From Streptomyces caelestis (GTDB lineage: Bacteria; Actinomycetota; Actinomycetes; Streptomycetales; Streptomycetaceae), in the NCBI RefSeq assembly GCF_014205255.1, contig NZ_JACHNE010000001.1, forward strand, positions 3,038,001 through 3,102,000: a DNA stretch of 64,000 bases, in the 5' to 3' direction. How positions within the stretch are numbered: the stretch's first letter is position 1; each line of letters begins with the position of its first letter. A model generated the notes under the pieces. It did not search any database. It had not been told where the DNA came from and worked only from the letters and a program-made list of their open reading frames with translations. Shown here piece by piece: positions 1-8,684 of the stretch. A program made the position numbers and the translations under genes.

Positions 1-1
1 G

Positions 2-979
2 TCACGGCTGTGTCCAGCCGCGCTCGGCCAGCAGCCGACGGGCGCACTCGCGGACGGCCGCGGCGCAGCCGTGCTCGGCGGTCCAGCCGAGGCCGCCGAG
101 CTTGCTCAGGTCGTACTCGACCACGGGGACGTCACCCGGCCATCCGCGCGAGCCGCCCTCGTAGGTGATCTGCACGTCCTGCAGGCCCATTTCGTCGATG
201 ATGACGGACGCGATCTCGTCGACCGTGACGGTGCCCGGGTTGCCGAGGTTGAGCACGTGGAAGCCCTCGCCGAGCTTCTCGCTGGTGGTCAGGATGCCCT
301 CGACGCACTCCTCGACCAGGAAGTAGTTCTTGCGCTGCTTCCCGTCGCCGAGGATGTGCAGCCGGGAGCTGTCCTCGGTGAGTTTGACGATGAAGTCGTA
401 GATCACGCCGTGGTTCATCCGACCGCCCACGACGTTGCCGAAGCGGAAGGCGTGTGCGGTGAAGCCGTACAGGTGGCAGAAGGCGCTCAGCAGCGCCTCG
501 GCGGACAGCTTGCCCGCGCCGTACAGCGAGATCGGCGCGTACGGGCCGGCGTGCTCGGGCGTGGGCAGCACGGTGGGCTCGCCGTAGACGGTGGAGCTGG
601 AGGAGAAGAGCACCTTGCGCGGGCCGACCTCGCGCATCGCCTCGAGCACGGAGAGCGTGCCGTTGGCGCACTGGCGCAGGTCGAAGGACGAGTCGCTCAG
701 GCCCTTGCGCATGTCCACGCTGGAGGCCAGGTGCACCACGACGTCGCGGTCCGTCATCCCGGCCTCGGACATCGCGGCGGTGAGTTCGGGGGTGTCGAGG
801 ATGTCGGCCTCGACGAAGGTGAGCCGCGGGTCCTTCAGCAGCGGCTCGATCCACTCGGTGGTGCTGTTGCTGAGGTCGTCGTAGGCGATGACGGAGGTGG
901 TGTGTGCGTCCGACAACAGCCGCTCGACGAAGTGACTGCCGATGAAGCCCGCTCCGCCGGTCACGAAGTAGCGCGTCAC
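2..979 (-). CDS. ccbM: NAD-dependent sugar-nucleotide epimerase, LmbM/CcbM type
   Basis: Extended SDR epimerase of 325 residues. The NAD-binding motif TGGAGFIGS is at residues 7-15, and the catalytic Ser cluster (127-129) with YxxxK (Y153, K157) is intact. The GTG start gives a protein that begins right at the Rossmann strand, and it overlaps the stop of the upstream isomerase gene by four bases (GTGA), so the two are translationally coupled. In the lincosamide pathway LmbM-type enzymes act on the GDP-octose during its conversion to the amino-octose; epimerisation of a ring hydroxyl is the likely step. The gene is complete but lies at the very edge of the window. Family is certain; the exact substrate is inferred from the cluster. 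Confidence 0.9.
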   Translation of the reverse strand: MTRYFVTGGAGFIGSHFVERLLSDAHTTSVIAYDDLSNSTTEWIEPLLKDPRLTFVEADILDTPELTAAMSEAGMTDRDVVVHLASSVDMRKGLSDSSFDLRQCANGTLSVLEAMREVGPRKVLFSSSSTVYGEPTVLPTPEHAGPYAPISLYGAGKLSAEALLSAFCHLYGFTAHAFRFGNVVGGRMNHGVIYDFIVKLTEDSSRLHILGDGKQRKNYFLVEECVEGILTTSEKLGEGFHVLNLGNPGTVTVDEIASVIIDEMGLQDVQITYEGGSRGWPGDVPVVEYDLSKLGGLGWTAEHGCAAAVRECARRLLAERGWTQP

Positions 980-1584
980 TTGGCGTCCTCCTGGATGAGC
1001 TGGCGCACACCGACGCACAGCGCGTGGTGGATGAGGACGTGCAGGGACTCGATGAGGGGAGTGGCCACCGGCTCGGTGAAGTGCGGCACGTTGATGTGCG
1101 CGTCGGCGACGTCGCCGGCCGCTCCGCCGTCGAAGCCGGTGACCGCAATGACCGAGCTGCCGCGGCTCTTGGCGAGCTCGGCGACCTTGCCGAGGTTGGA
1201 GGAGACCGCCGAAGCGTCGGTGGCGCGCGAACCGCCGTGCACGGAGAAGGAGATGAGGGTCGCCTTGTCGTCCAGCCACGGCTCGGCCTGCTCGGTGTAG
1301 ACCGTGTCGAAGCCCTCGTCGTTGGTCCAGGCGGAGAACGCGGAAGCGTTGTCGTTCAGGCACAGGGTGCGCAGCCGCGGACAGCCGGGGACGATGGTCA
1401 GCTTGGCCAGGTCGGCGGCGAAGTGCGAAGCGGTCGACGCCGAGCCGCCGTTGCCGCAGGATATGACGGTGCCGCCCTGCTGCCAGGTACGGAAGATGAG
1501 CCGCGCGGCGCTCTCGATGTCCCCGCTGTCTAACGCCGTGGTGTGCTCGATCGCGTCGACGAGCAGGTTCTTGACGGAATTCAC
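976..1584 (-). CDS. ccbN: SIS-domain octulose 8-phosphate isomerase, LmbN/CcbN type
   Basis: A 202-residue phosphoheptose-isomerase (GmhA)-like SIS protein with the phosphosugar loop GNGGSAS at residues 44-50. In lincosamide biosynthesis this family turns the octulose 8-phosphate made by the transaldolase into the octose 8-phosphate. The GTG start at 1584 is supported by an AAGGAG Shine-Dalgarno eight bases upstream. In lincomycin producers LmbN carries an N-terminal peptidyl carrier domain; this protein has none and starts directly with the isomerase. The missing carrier is found instead at the C terminus of the gene just upstream (1609-2892). Its stop overlaps the start of ccbM. Confidence 0.92.
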   Translation of the reverse strand: MNSVKNLLVDAIEHTTALDSGDIESAARLIFRTWQQGGTVISCGNGGSASTASHFAADLAKLTIVPGCPRLRTLCLNDNASAFSAWTNDEGFDTVYTEQAEPWLDDKATLISFSVHGGSRATDASAVSSNLGKVAELAKSRGSSVIAVTGFDGGAAGDVADAHINVPHFTEPVATPLIESLHVLIHHALCVGVRQLIQEDAK

Positions 1585-1608
1585 TGTTGATGCTCCTTGG
1601 TCGGTGCG

Positions 1609-2892
1609 TTACGTGCTGGTGCGGGCGATGGTCTCGGCGATGGCCGCCGGGGTGTTGAAGTTGGCGAGGGTCAGTTCTTCGGGCGGCAGGGGGACCCACC
1701 GGCTCTCGATCGCGGCCTGTATCTCCTCCAGCGCCAGGCTGTCGAGCAGCTGGCTGCTGAACAGCTCGGTGTCAGGCGTGAGTTCGGTGTCCGCGCTGGG
1801 CAGCAGGGGGCGCAGCAGCTCAAGGACGTCGACCAGCAGCGACGGCGCAGGGGCGGCGCTGCCGTCCGCGCCGGTGGCGGGCCGGGCCCAGCTCAGACCG
1901 TCCGCACCCTGGTAGGCGGCTTCCACGATCCGCACCGCCGCCGCGCCGTCCTCGGCCGAGCTGAGGTCCCCGGGGTTGTCCACCAACCGGAGGAAGTACT
2001 CCCACTCCTGCTGCCACGACCGGTCGCCACCGCGGAACTCGGTGCGGGCCGCGGAGAACGGCCCGTCCGTACGGTCCCACACAGTCAGCGTCTGGGTGCC
2101 GTACGAACCGGCCAGGCCCTGGACCTCCGCGGTCGCCCGCTCCCCGCCGAGCTCCAGACGGAAGAGGTTGACCCACTGTGTGAGGGTGGAGTGGATGGTG
2201 GACATGGCACCGCCGTGGTGGCGCAGCAGCACCATCGCGTCGTCTTCCAGGGGGGCCATGGCGGGCCAGACAGCGGTGTTGCGCACGGCAGTGGTGGACT
2301 CCACGTCGCCGAGCAGGGTACGCAGCAGATCGACGGCGTGGATACCCTGCTCCATGAGCTGCCCGCCGGCGACCTGTGCGGGGTCGGCCCGCCATTCGTT
2401 CTCGTAGCCGTCGCGTCCGCCGATGCCGTACGCGAAGCGGGCCCACAGGACGCGGCCCATCCTCCCTTGTGTGACGAGCCGACGCAGCTCGGCGAGCGCC
2501 GGGTGGTGGCGGTGGTTGAACCCGCAGGCCAGCGCCTTGCCGTGGGTGCGAGCGGCCTGGAGCATGCGCTCGGCTTCGGCGCCGGTGCGCGCGAACGGCT
2601 TCTCGCACAGCACGTGTTTGTGGGCTTCCAGTGCCGCGATGCTCATCTCGGCGTGCAGGTGGGGCGGGGTGCAGACCAGGACGATGTCGATGTCGGCGGC
2701 GCCGACCAGCGCGTGCCAGTCCTTCTCGGCGCGGATACCGTGCTCGGCGGCGAACGCTTCTCCTGCGGCGGCGTCGTGCCCGGCGACCGCCACAACGTTC
2801 GCCCCGGCCACCGCGATACGCCGCCTGGCCTGCAGACCGGTGCCGATAATCCCGACGCGCGGTGGGGCGTCGTGGCGGGTGGGGGATGTCAT
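1609..2892 (-). CDS. ccbZ: GFO/IDH/MocA oxidoreductase fused to a C-terminal carrier protein domain (CcbZ-CP)
   Basis: 427 residues. Residues 1-345 are a GFO/IDH/MocA oxidoreductase: dinucleotide loop GTGLQA (17-22) and the EKP motif (97-99) that supplies the catalytic Lys. This half is expected to act on the GDP-octose together with the epimerase and aminotransferase. Residues about 352-427 are a helical peptidyl carrier domain with the phosphopantetheine site in LLDSLALEE, modified Ser at about 385. The carrier would hold the amino acid activated by the adenylation enzyme CcbC until CcbD condenses it with the sugar. Published work on the celesticetin system describes this fusion, while lincomycin fuses the carrier to LmbN. 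The gene starts 26 bases after ccbF and precedes ccbN by 24. Confidence 0.92.
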   Translation of the reverse strand: MTSPTRHDAPPRVGIIGTGLQARRRIAVAGANVVAVAGHDAAAGEAFAAEHGIRAEKDWHALVGAADIDIVLVCTPPHLHAEMSIAALEAHKHVLCEKPFARTGAEAERMLQAARTHGKALACGFNHRHHPALAELRRLVTQGRMGRVLWARFAYGIGGRDGYENEWRADPAQVAGGQLMEQGIHAVDLLRTLLGDVESTTAVRNTAVWPAMAPLEDDAMVLLRHHGGAMSTIHSTLTQWVNLFRLELGGERATAEVQGLAGSYGTQTLTVWDRTDGPFSAARTEFRGGDRSWQQEWEYFLRLVDNPGDLSSAEDGAAAVRIVEAAYQGADGLSWARPATGADGSAAPAPSLLVDVLELLRPLLPSADTELTPDTELFSSQLLDSLALEEIQAAIESRWVPLPPEELTLANFNTPAAIAETIARTST

Positions 2893-2918
2893 GCGTCACT
2901 CCTTGGGTGCCGACGGGG

Positions 2919-4169
2919 TCAGCGGGGCTGCCAGGCGCGTGAGGGGCGGGTGCGCAACGCCTCGACGGCGGGCAGGAATCGGTCCGGGCGGCGGCCGAGG
3001 AACACCTTGACCCAGTCGGGGGCGTAGGGGATCTGGGCACTGGCCAGAAGCACGCCGGTGTCGGCAAACAGGCGTTGCCGGAAGTCCTCCTGGCTCCACC
3101 CGCCGGGCACCTCGAACAGGACGAAGGGCGAGCCCCCGTGGCAGTGGCGGGTGGTGTTCGAGACCTCGGCCAACGCGTCCAGCAGGGCGTCACCGTTGCT
3201 GCGGATGGCCTCCCGGCGCTCGTCGGCCCACTTACGGCTCTCGGGGTTGTTGAGCCACCCGGCGAACGCGGCCTGTTCTCGGGCGTGGCCCGGGTACTCC
3301 CGGAACCCGCGCCAGCGGTGGGCGAACTCGTCGATCACATCGGGCATCGCGGTGACGCTGCCCACGGCCCAGCCGTTGCAGGCGAACTGCTTGCCGAGTG
3401 TGCGGACATGGATCAGCCGCTCCTCGAAGCCGCCGTCCAGGGCCAGGCGCACCGTGCTGGTGGGCTGGGTGCCGGCCGCGGTCATGCCGTGGTAGGCGTT
3501 GTCGACCAGGACCCACATGCCCAGGGTGTCGGCGAGGCTCAGCGCGTAGCGGACGAACTCCGGCGTCCAGTTGCCGCCGGTCGCGTAGTGCTGGGGGTTG
3601 AGGACGAGCACCGTGGGCCGCAGTCCCTTGGCGCGGGTCTGCTCCACCGCCCGGTCCAGGTCGCCCGGCTCAGGGCCGGTGGGCGAAGTGAACGGGACGT
3701 GGTAGCCGATGGGTTCGTAACCGACATCGTGTGCGAACAGCCGGTAGTCCCAGCCGGGCCGGGGGACGAGCGCGGCCATCGGGCCTTCGGGCTCCCGGGC
3801 CTTGATCGTGCGCAGCAGGTCGTACATGGCGGGGCCGGTGCCAGTCATGGTCGCCGTGGTGAGCAGGCGGCGCCGACGCGGCCAGTTCTCGTCGTCGGCG
3901 AACCACCGTTCCATCGCTTGGCGCAGCTCCGGCAGGCCGTGGTGCGAGAGCACGTAGCTGTCCAGTGGTTCGTCCCAAGCCTCCCGCAGGCACTGGCGCA
4001 GCCCCTCGGGAGCGCCTTCGAGGGGGTCGGCGAGGTGGAGGGCGTAGGCCGGGGTGCCCTCAGGGTGGTCAGCGAGCCATTTCAGCTCAGGGTTACGGCC
4101 GGTGGAAACCGCGTCAATCGCTATTCGACGCAGCGTGGACCAGTCATCAACGGCAGCTAAGTCGGACAC
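2919..4169 (-). CDS. ccbF: PLP-dependent cysteinyl-processing enzyme CcbF (aminotransferase fold I)
   Basis: 416-residue fold-type I PLP enzyme of the class I/II aminotransferase family. The cofactor lysine is K260 in GKQFACNGWAVG; D223 and Y226 in VDNAYHG are the usual pyridine and phosphate contacts. In published work CcbF performs oxidative decarboxylation-deamination of the S-cysteinyl lincosamide, leaving a two-carbon S-aldehyde, whereas its relative LmbF beta-eliminates cysteine. The assignment to CcbF rather than LmbF rests on the salicylate genes elsewhere in this cluster and on the alcohol dehydrogenase that would reduce the aldehyde. GTG start at 4169, preceded by a GGGGGCG Shine-Dalgarno. 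Divergent from ccbE. Confidence 0.88.
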   Translation of the reverse strand: MSDLAAVDDWSTLRRIAIDAVSTGRNPELKWLADHPEGTPAYALHLADPLEGAPEGLRQCLREAWDEPLDSYVLSHHGLPELRQAMERWFADDENWPRRRRLLTTATMTGTGPAMYDLLRTIKAREPEGPMAALVPRPGWDYRLFAHDVGYEPIGYHVPFTSPTGPEPGDLDRAVEQTRAKGLRPTVLVLNPQHYATGGNWTPEFVRYALSLADTLGMWVLVDNAYHGMTAAGTQPTSTVRLALDGGFEERLIHVRTLGKQFACNGWAVGSVTAMPDVIDEFAHRWRGFREYPGHAREQAAFAGWLNNPESRKWADERREAIRSNGDALLDALAEVSNTTRHCHGGSPFVLFEVPGGWSQEDFRQRLFADTGVLLASAQIPYAPDWVKVFLGRRPDRFLPAVEALRTRPSRAWQPR

Positions 4170-4288
4170 TCGCTACGCCCCCAATACCTGAGTTATAAAC
4201 GCCGCAATGACAAACGATGCTAGGTGCAGTCGAATCTTTTCGTCAAGCATTGCTGCGCGTTCCTTCGAGGCGCGGTAGTCTGTGGTGC
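4170..4288. promoter_or_regulatory. Divergent ccbF/ccbE promoter region
   Basis: This 119-base gap separates the starts of ccbF (minus) and ccbE (plus), so it must hold both transcription starts unless they lie inside genes. It is AT-richer than its surroundings, including a TATAAAC stretch at about 4194-4200. No confident -35/-10 pair could be assigned by eye. Confidence 0.45.
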
Positions 4289-5113
4289 ATGCAGCGGAAG
4301 ATTCTCACTGTGCACGCCCACCCGGATGATGAGGTCTCGCGCGGCGGTGCCACCATTGCCCATTACACGGCACAAGGTGTCCAGGCCGTTCTGGTGACTT
4401 GTACAGATGGCGCCGCCGGGGAAATACTCAACCCCGACTTCGGTGCCCTTCCCCAGGGCCGGACGCTGGCTGCCCAGCGAGCCGAGGAGCTGGCCGCCAG
4501 CGCCCGCGCCCTGGGGTACTCAACCGTGCACTCGCTGGGCTTCGCCGACTCCGGTTTCGACGGCACTGCAGGCGGCACCGACGCGTTCGTCAAGGCGTCG
4601 ACCGATGCCGCGGCAGAGCGCCTAGCCGCTTTGATAGAAAAGGAGAAACCCCAGGTCATAGTAGGTTACGGTACCAACCACGCACGGGATCCGCACCCTG
4701 ATCACATCCGCGCCAACCAGGTGCTGACCCGGTGTGTGGAGCTGCTGGGCGAGCGGGACGGATCCCGGGTGCCCGACGTCTTCCACGTGGCCTTCTCGCG
4801 GCGTCGGCACCGGGTCCTCCACGAGGCGTGCGGGACTGCGGGCGTGCCGAGCCCCTATGCCCCGGGGCTGCGCGAACCCGACACGAGCTTCGACGACGCG
4901 GAAATAAATACCGTTATCTCGCTGAGCGAAACAGCAATTGAGCGACGACTGTCCGCTCTACGCTGCCACAAGACGCAGATAGCCGCTAATTCAGGCTGGT
5001 TCGCACTCTCTGCTTCCGAGCTTTACCAGGCGTTTCCCTACGATGAATACATTCGCGTAGCCGCCCCACCGGGCGGGCGCCCGTGCGACGACTTGTTCGT
5101 GGCTTCTTCGTGA
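4289..5113 (+). CDS. ccbE: Mycothiol S-conjugate amidase, PIG-L/LmbE family (CcbE)
   Basis: 274-residue PIG-L/LmbE-type zinc hydrolase. The zinc motif HPDDE is at residues 11-15 and the second metal-binding element is the DPHPDH segment near residue 135. It removes the glucosaminyl-inositol half of mycothiol from the S-conjugated lincosamide, leaving an N-acetylcysteinyl conjugate; this is the founding function of the LmbE family. The ATG at 4289 is preferred because homology begins at MQRKILTVHAHPDDE and the 24 codons before it in the open frame do not resemble the family. The gene stands alone between ccbF and ccbD and ends eight bases before the convergent ccbD stop. Confidence 0.93.
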   Translation: MQRKILTVHAHPDDEVSRGGATIAHYTAQGVQAVLVTCTDGAAGEILNPDFGALPQGRTLAAQRAEELAASARALGYSTVHSLGFADSGFDGTAGGTDAFVKASTDAAAERLAALIEKEKPQVIVGYGTNHARDPHPDHIRANQVLTRCVELLGERDGSRVPDVFHVAFSRRRHRVLHEACGTAGVPSPYAPGLREPDTSFDDAEINTVISLSETAIERRLSALRCHKTQIAANSGWFALSASELYQAFPYDEYIRVAAPPGGRPCDDLFVASS

Positions 5114-5121
5114 TCGTCCGG

Positions 5122-6189
5122 TCAGAGTTCCTTGAGCAATCGCCGCGCGTATTCGACGTCCACCTCGGCGGCTTTTTCAAGGGCACTGAACAGTGCACTG
5201 AGGTTCTGCCGGTCCAACCGCCGGTACAGCTTCTGGCCACTGCGCCAGGCCAGCCGCCAGGCCTCGTCGGGGCGCAGGCCCCCGACGGCCCCGGCCAGAC
5301 CGAGCCCCTCGACCAGCCGCAGCGTTCCGGCTCTGGCGTACGCCGCGAAGGCCAGTTCGTCAGTGAGGGCGAGGAAGAGGTAGCGGCCCAAGGCCACATC
5401 CCGGGCGTGCTCGGTGGACAGGTCATTGCGGGCGGCCAGCGGACAGAGATAGTCCCAGCCACGCAGCCGCTCGACCAGCAGGGGCACGCTCTGCGGGCCG
5501 TTCGCCCAGACGATCCGTCCGGCCGGAGTCTCCGTCTCGCCGCACTCGGCGGCCAGATACGTGCGCAGGCCGGCAGCCAACTCCTGGCGGGCCAGCGTGT
5601 CCAGCTGTGCGGCACGTTCGGCCGACGGACGGATGCGCAGGCTCAGCACCCGTCCGGCCACATGGTGCGGATCCGGGTCCGGATAGGAGGCGGCCAGCAG
5701 GTCCTGCTCGGACATCGCGTACCTGCCGCGCCACCAGGAGTGTCCCTCGATCAGCTGCCAACTGCCGTCGGGGGCCACGCCGTCGGGCACCACCACGTGC
5801 GGCAGCATCCCCGGACTGTGTGCGGAGTCGAGCCACGGGCACGCGCGGTCCTCCATGAACAGCAGCGTTCCGCCCTCGGCGCGGTCCGCATGCAGTGTCG
5901 ACAGCAGCTCTTCGCGCGGGACATGACGGCTGGTCACTTCGCCACCGGTCATCCTGGCCAGCAGGGCGGGCCAGCCCTCGCCCTGGGCGCTGAAGGTCAC
6001 CTGTGTGCGGTCCAGTAATGGCTGAGGGAAGGTGCCGACCTCCCGGACCAGCATCCGCGACGCCCAGTGCGCACCGATCACCTGGCGGGCCAGGTCGACC
6101 CCGACCCTCCGGGCCACGTTGGCCGCGCACCCCACCTCGCAGTGCGGTGCGTGCAGTGTCTGATCAACCGAACCCTTGGATTGGGCCAT
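5122..6189 (-). CDS. ccbD: Lincosamide condensing enzyme CcbD (LmbD homologue)
   Basis: 355-residue protein matching LmbD, the enzyme that forms the amide bond between the carrier-bound amino acid and the ergothioneine-conjugated amino-octose. It has no NRPS condensation HHxxxDG motif and belongs to a small family known almost only from lincosamide clusters, so the call rests on resemblance and context. The ATG at 6189 has a GGAGG Shine-Dalgarno five bases upstream, which decides the start against longer open-frame versions. That Shine-Dalgarno lies inside the first codons of the divergent ccbC gene: the two ATG codons share the palindrome CATG at 6187-6190. Confidence 0.85.
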   Translation of the reverse strand: MAQSKGSVDQTLHAPHCEVGCAANVARRVGVDLARQVIGAHWASRMLVREVGTFPQPLLDRTQVTFSAQGEGWPALLARMTGGEVTSRHVPREELLSTLHADRAEGGTLLFMEDRACPWLDSAHSPGMLPHVVVPDGVAPDGSWQLIEGHSWWRGRYAMSEQDLLAASYPDPDPHHVAGRVLSLRIRPSAERAAQLDTLARQELAAGLRTYLAAECGETETPAGRIVWANGPQSVPLLVERLRGWDYLCPLAARNDLSTEHARDVALGRYLFLALTDELAFAAYARAGTLRLVEGLGLAGAVGGLRPDEAWRLAWRSGQKLYRRLDRQNLSALFSALEKAAEVDVEYARRLLKEL

Positions 6190-7705
6190 GAATACCTCCA
6201 CTGTCCGTAACTCGCTGTCAACGCTGCTGGCCGATACGGCCGCGGCCACTCCCGGGGCGACGGCCCTGCGGGAGCCCGGCGGCGACACCACCTACCGCGA
6301 CCTGGCCGCCCTGGCCGGCGGCATCCAGACCGCCCTCGCCGAGGCCGGGGTGCGGCCCGGCGACCGGGTCGCCGTACTGGCCCCGCAGACCGCGGCGGCC
6401 GTAGCGGCGGTGCACGCCGTCCTGTCCGCGGGCGCTGCCTATGTGCCGCTGGATCCCGCCTCGCCGCCCGCCCGTTGGGCGGCGGTGTGCGGCATGAGCA
6501 CGCCCCGTGCCGTCGTGGGCACCAGGGACGCGCTGGCCAAGCTCACCGCCGAGCTGCCGCACCTGGCCACCGTCGATCTGGAAGCCCCCTGGCCCGAGGC
6601 CCCGCTGGCCCCGGTGGAACGGGAGGCCGCTGACCTCGGCGCCGTCCTGCCGACGTCGGGCTCGACCGGAGTGCCCAAGGGCGTGGCCATCAGCCGGGAG
6701 GCCCTGCTGGCCTTTGCCTCCTGGATGGTGGACACCTTCGAGGTAGGCGCCGATGACGTGATAGCCGGGTTCTCGCCGCTGCACTTCGACGTTTCGGTGT
6801 TCAGCCTGTTCGGTGCTGCTCTGACCGGTGCCGCACTGGCCCCCGCCCCGCCCCAACTTGCTGGATTTCCACATGAGTTGGCGTCCTGGGCCGATGATGC
6901 GGGGATCACGGTGTGGTACTCGGTCCCCTACCCGCTGGCCCGGCTCGGCACCCTGGACGCCGTCGTCCTCGAACAGCGTCTGGGACGACTGCGGTGTGTC
7001 TGCTTCGCCGGCGAGGTCTTCCCGCACCGCCAGCTCGCCACCCTGATGAGCAAGATGCCCTGGGTTCGCTACACCAACCTCTACGGCCCGACCGAGACGA
7101 ATGTGTGCACGTTCGAGCAGGTCCTCGCACCGCCGGACGAGGCCATCGCCATCGGCAGCCCCGCCTGCGGTGCCGAATGCTGGGTGGAGCGGGACGGCGA
7201 GCGGGTCGATACCGAGGGCGCGGTCGGCGAACTGATCGTGGCCGGACCGACCGTGGCCGACGGCTACTGGGGGAACGAGGACGAGACCGCGCGCCGTTTC
7301 CGCTTCGGCCGGGAGTACCGGTCCGGGCGGGCGTACGCCACCGGCGACCAGGTACGCATCCTCCCGGACGGGCGGTACGCCTATCTGGGGCGACAGGACC
7401 ACATGGTCAAGATTCGCGGGCAGCGGCTCGAACTGGAAGAGGTGGAGAGCGTGTTGGGTACGGCGGACGGGGTGACCGGCTGCTGTGTCGTCGCAGTCAC
7501 ACCACCCGGTCGTCCTGCCCTGCTCTGTGCCGCCGTGGTCGGCGATCAGCTTGATCATGCCGCGCTGCGCTCCCACTGCCGCGGCCGGCTGCCGAGCTGG
7601 GCGATCCCCCAGCGTTTCCTCGAGGTGCCCGCGATCCCGCTGACCTCGACGGGCAAGACGGACCGCCAGGAAGTGCGCCGGAGGGTGATGGCCGAGCTGG
7701 TGTAG
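6188..7705 (+). CDS. ccbC: Amino acid adenylation enzyme CcbC (L-proline activating)
   Basis: 505-residue stand-alone NRPS-type adenylation protein. Core motifs are in order: A3 TSGSTGVPKG (156-165), A5 NLYGPTETN (about 296), A7 YATGDQVR, and A10 STGKTDR near the C terminus. In published work CcbC activates L-proline, while the related LmbC prefers 4-propyl-L-proline. It would load the carrier domain fused to CcbZ. No carrier or condensation domain is attached. The ATG at 6188 lacks a clear Shine-Dalgarno; a TTG four codons upstream is in frame but no better. It converges on ccbP with seven bases between the stops, so no terminator fits there. Confidence 0.92.
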   Translation: MNTSTVRNSLSTLLADTAAATPGATALREPGGDTTYRDLAALAGGIQTALAEAGVRPGDRVAVLAPQTAAAVAAVHAVLSAGAAYVPLDPASPPARWAAVCGMSTPRAVVGTRDALAKLTAELPHLATVDLEAPWPEAPLAPVEREAADLGAVLPTSGSTGVPKGVAISREALLAFASWMVDTFEVGADDVIAGFSPLHFDVSVFSLFGAALTGAALAPAPPQLAGFPHELASWADDAGITVWYSVPYPLARLGTLDAVVLEQRLGRLRCVCFAGEVFPHRQLATLMSKMPWVRYTNLYGPTETNVCTFEQVLAPPDEAIAIGSPACGAECWVERDGERVDTEGAVGELIVAGPTVADGYWGNEDETARRFRFGREYRSGRAYATGDQVRILPDGRYAYLGRQDHMVKIRGQRLELEEVESVLGTADGVTGCCVVAVTPPGRPALLCAAVVGDQLDHAALRSHCRGRLPSWAIPQRFLEVPAIPLTSTGKTDRQEVRRRVMAELV

Positions 7706-7712
7706 CGGTACG

Positions 7713-8684
7713 TCACGCTGTGCGCACCCCGTCCTCGCTGACGCGCACGGCGACCCTGCGCAGGCCCTCCGAGGCGAGGGCGCTGCTGACCCGATCGGCG
7801 TGCGCGGCGGGGACGGCCACCAGCAGATGGCCGCCCCCGCCCGCGCCGACGACCTTGGCGCCCAGTGCACCGTGCGCAAGCAGAGTCTCGTACCAGCGGT
7901 CGATCTGCGGGCTGGTCACCGCGCTGTTGAACCGCCGTTTGGCCTGCCAGTGCTGGTCCAGCAGCGCGCCAACCCGGTCGATGTCGCCGCTGGTCAGCGC
8001 GGAGTGGAAGGCGTCCACCATGTTCTGAATCGTGCCCATGCCCGATCCGTGGCGGGACTTGAGGGCCCTGGTATGGGCCGCAAGCGGGGCGCCGGCTGCG
8101 CGGGTGATCGGGGTGCGCAGCAACAGCAGTTCACTGTCCAGCAGGGTGTCGACGGCCTTGCGCAGCTCCGGCAGCTCGGTCGTCGTGGCGTTACCGCCGC
8201 GGTCGATCCGCAGTTCCAGCGCCCCGCCGCAGGCCGCCGTCCAATGGTCCTGCTGGCCCACGGGGAAACCGCACTTCTCCCGCTCCAGATGGAAGGCCAG
8301 CCGGGCCGCCTCGTCTGTGGTGACCGGTTTGCCGATGTGTTGGGCCAAGGCGCTGGTCAGGGCCACCATGAACGCACCGGAGCCGCCCAGGCCGCTGCCC
8401 GGCAGCACATCGGACTGAACGGTGAGCTCGACTCCGTCGGTGATGCCGAAGTGCCGCAGCGCGGCCCGGACCAGGGGGTTGGCCACCGAATCGGCATGCG
8501 GGGCGTGCTCCTGGGCGCCGAACGCGGAGAACCGCAACCCCGAGGGTGCTCCGTTCACCGTGACCGTCACTGTGAGATCCAGCGTGACGGCCAGCAGCCG
8601 ACAGCCGAACTCCTCGTAGTGCTCGGGCAGATCCGTACCGCCGCCTGCAAGGGACAGACGCAGCGGAGCGGTGGTCGTGATCAT
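7713..8684 (-). CDS. ccbP: GHMP-family octose 8-phosphate 1-kinase (CcbP/LmbP)
   Basis: 323-residue GHMP kinase closest in look to D-glycero-D-manno-heptose 7-phosphate kinases. N-terminal APLRLSLAGGGTDLP and the ATP loop PGSGLGGSG (95-103) are both present. In the lincosamide pathway it phosphorylates C1 of octose 8-phosphate to the 1,8-bisphosphate before the phosphatase (LmbK type, not in this window) and the guanylyltransferase. The ATG start overlaps the stop of ccbO by four bases (ATGA), consistent with coupled translation. It is the last gene of the ccbV-to-ccbP run. Confidence 0.92.
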   Translation of the reverse strand: MITTTAPLRLSLAGGGTDLPEHYEEFGCRLLAVTLDLTVTVTVNGAPSGLRFSAFGAQEHAPHADSVANPLVRAALRHFGITDGVELTVQSDVLPGSGLGGSGAFMVALTSALAQHIGKPVTTDEAARLAFHLEREKCGFPVGQQDHWTAACGGALELRIDRGGNATTTELPELRKAVDTLLDSELLLLRTPITRAAGAPLAAHTRALKSRHGSGMGTIQNMVDAFHSALTSGDIDRVGALLDQHWQAKRRFNSAVTSPQIDRWYETLLAHGALGAKVVGAGGGGHLLVAVPAAHADRVSSALASEGLRRVAVRVSEDGVRTA

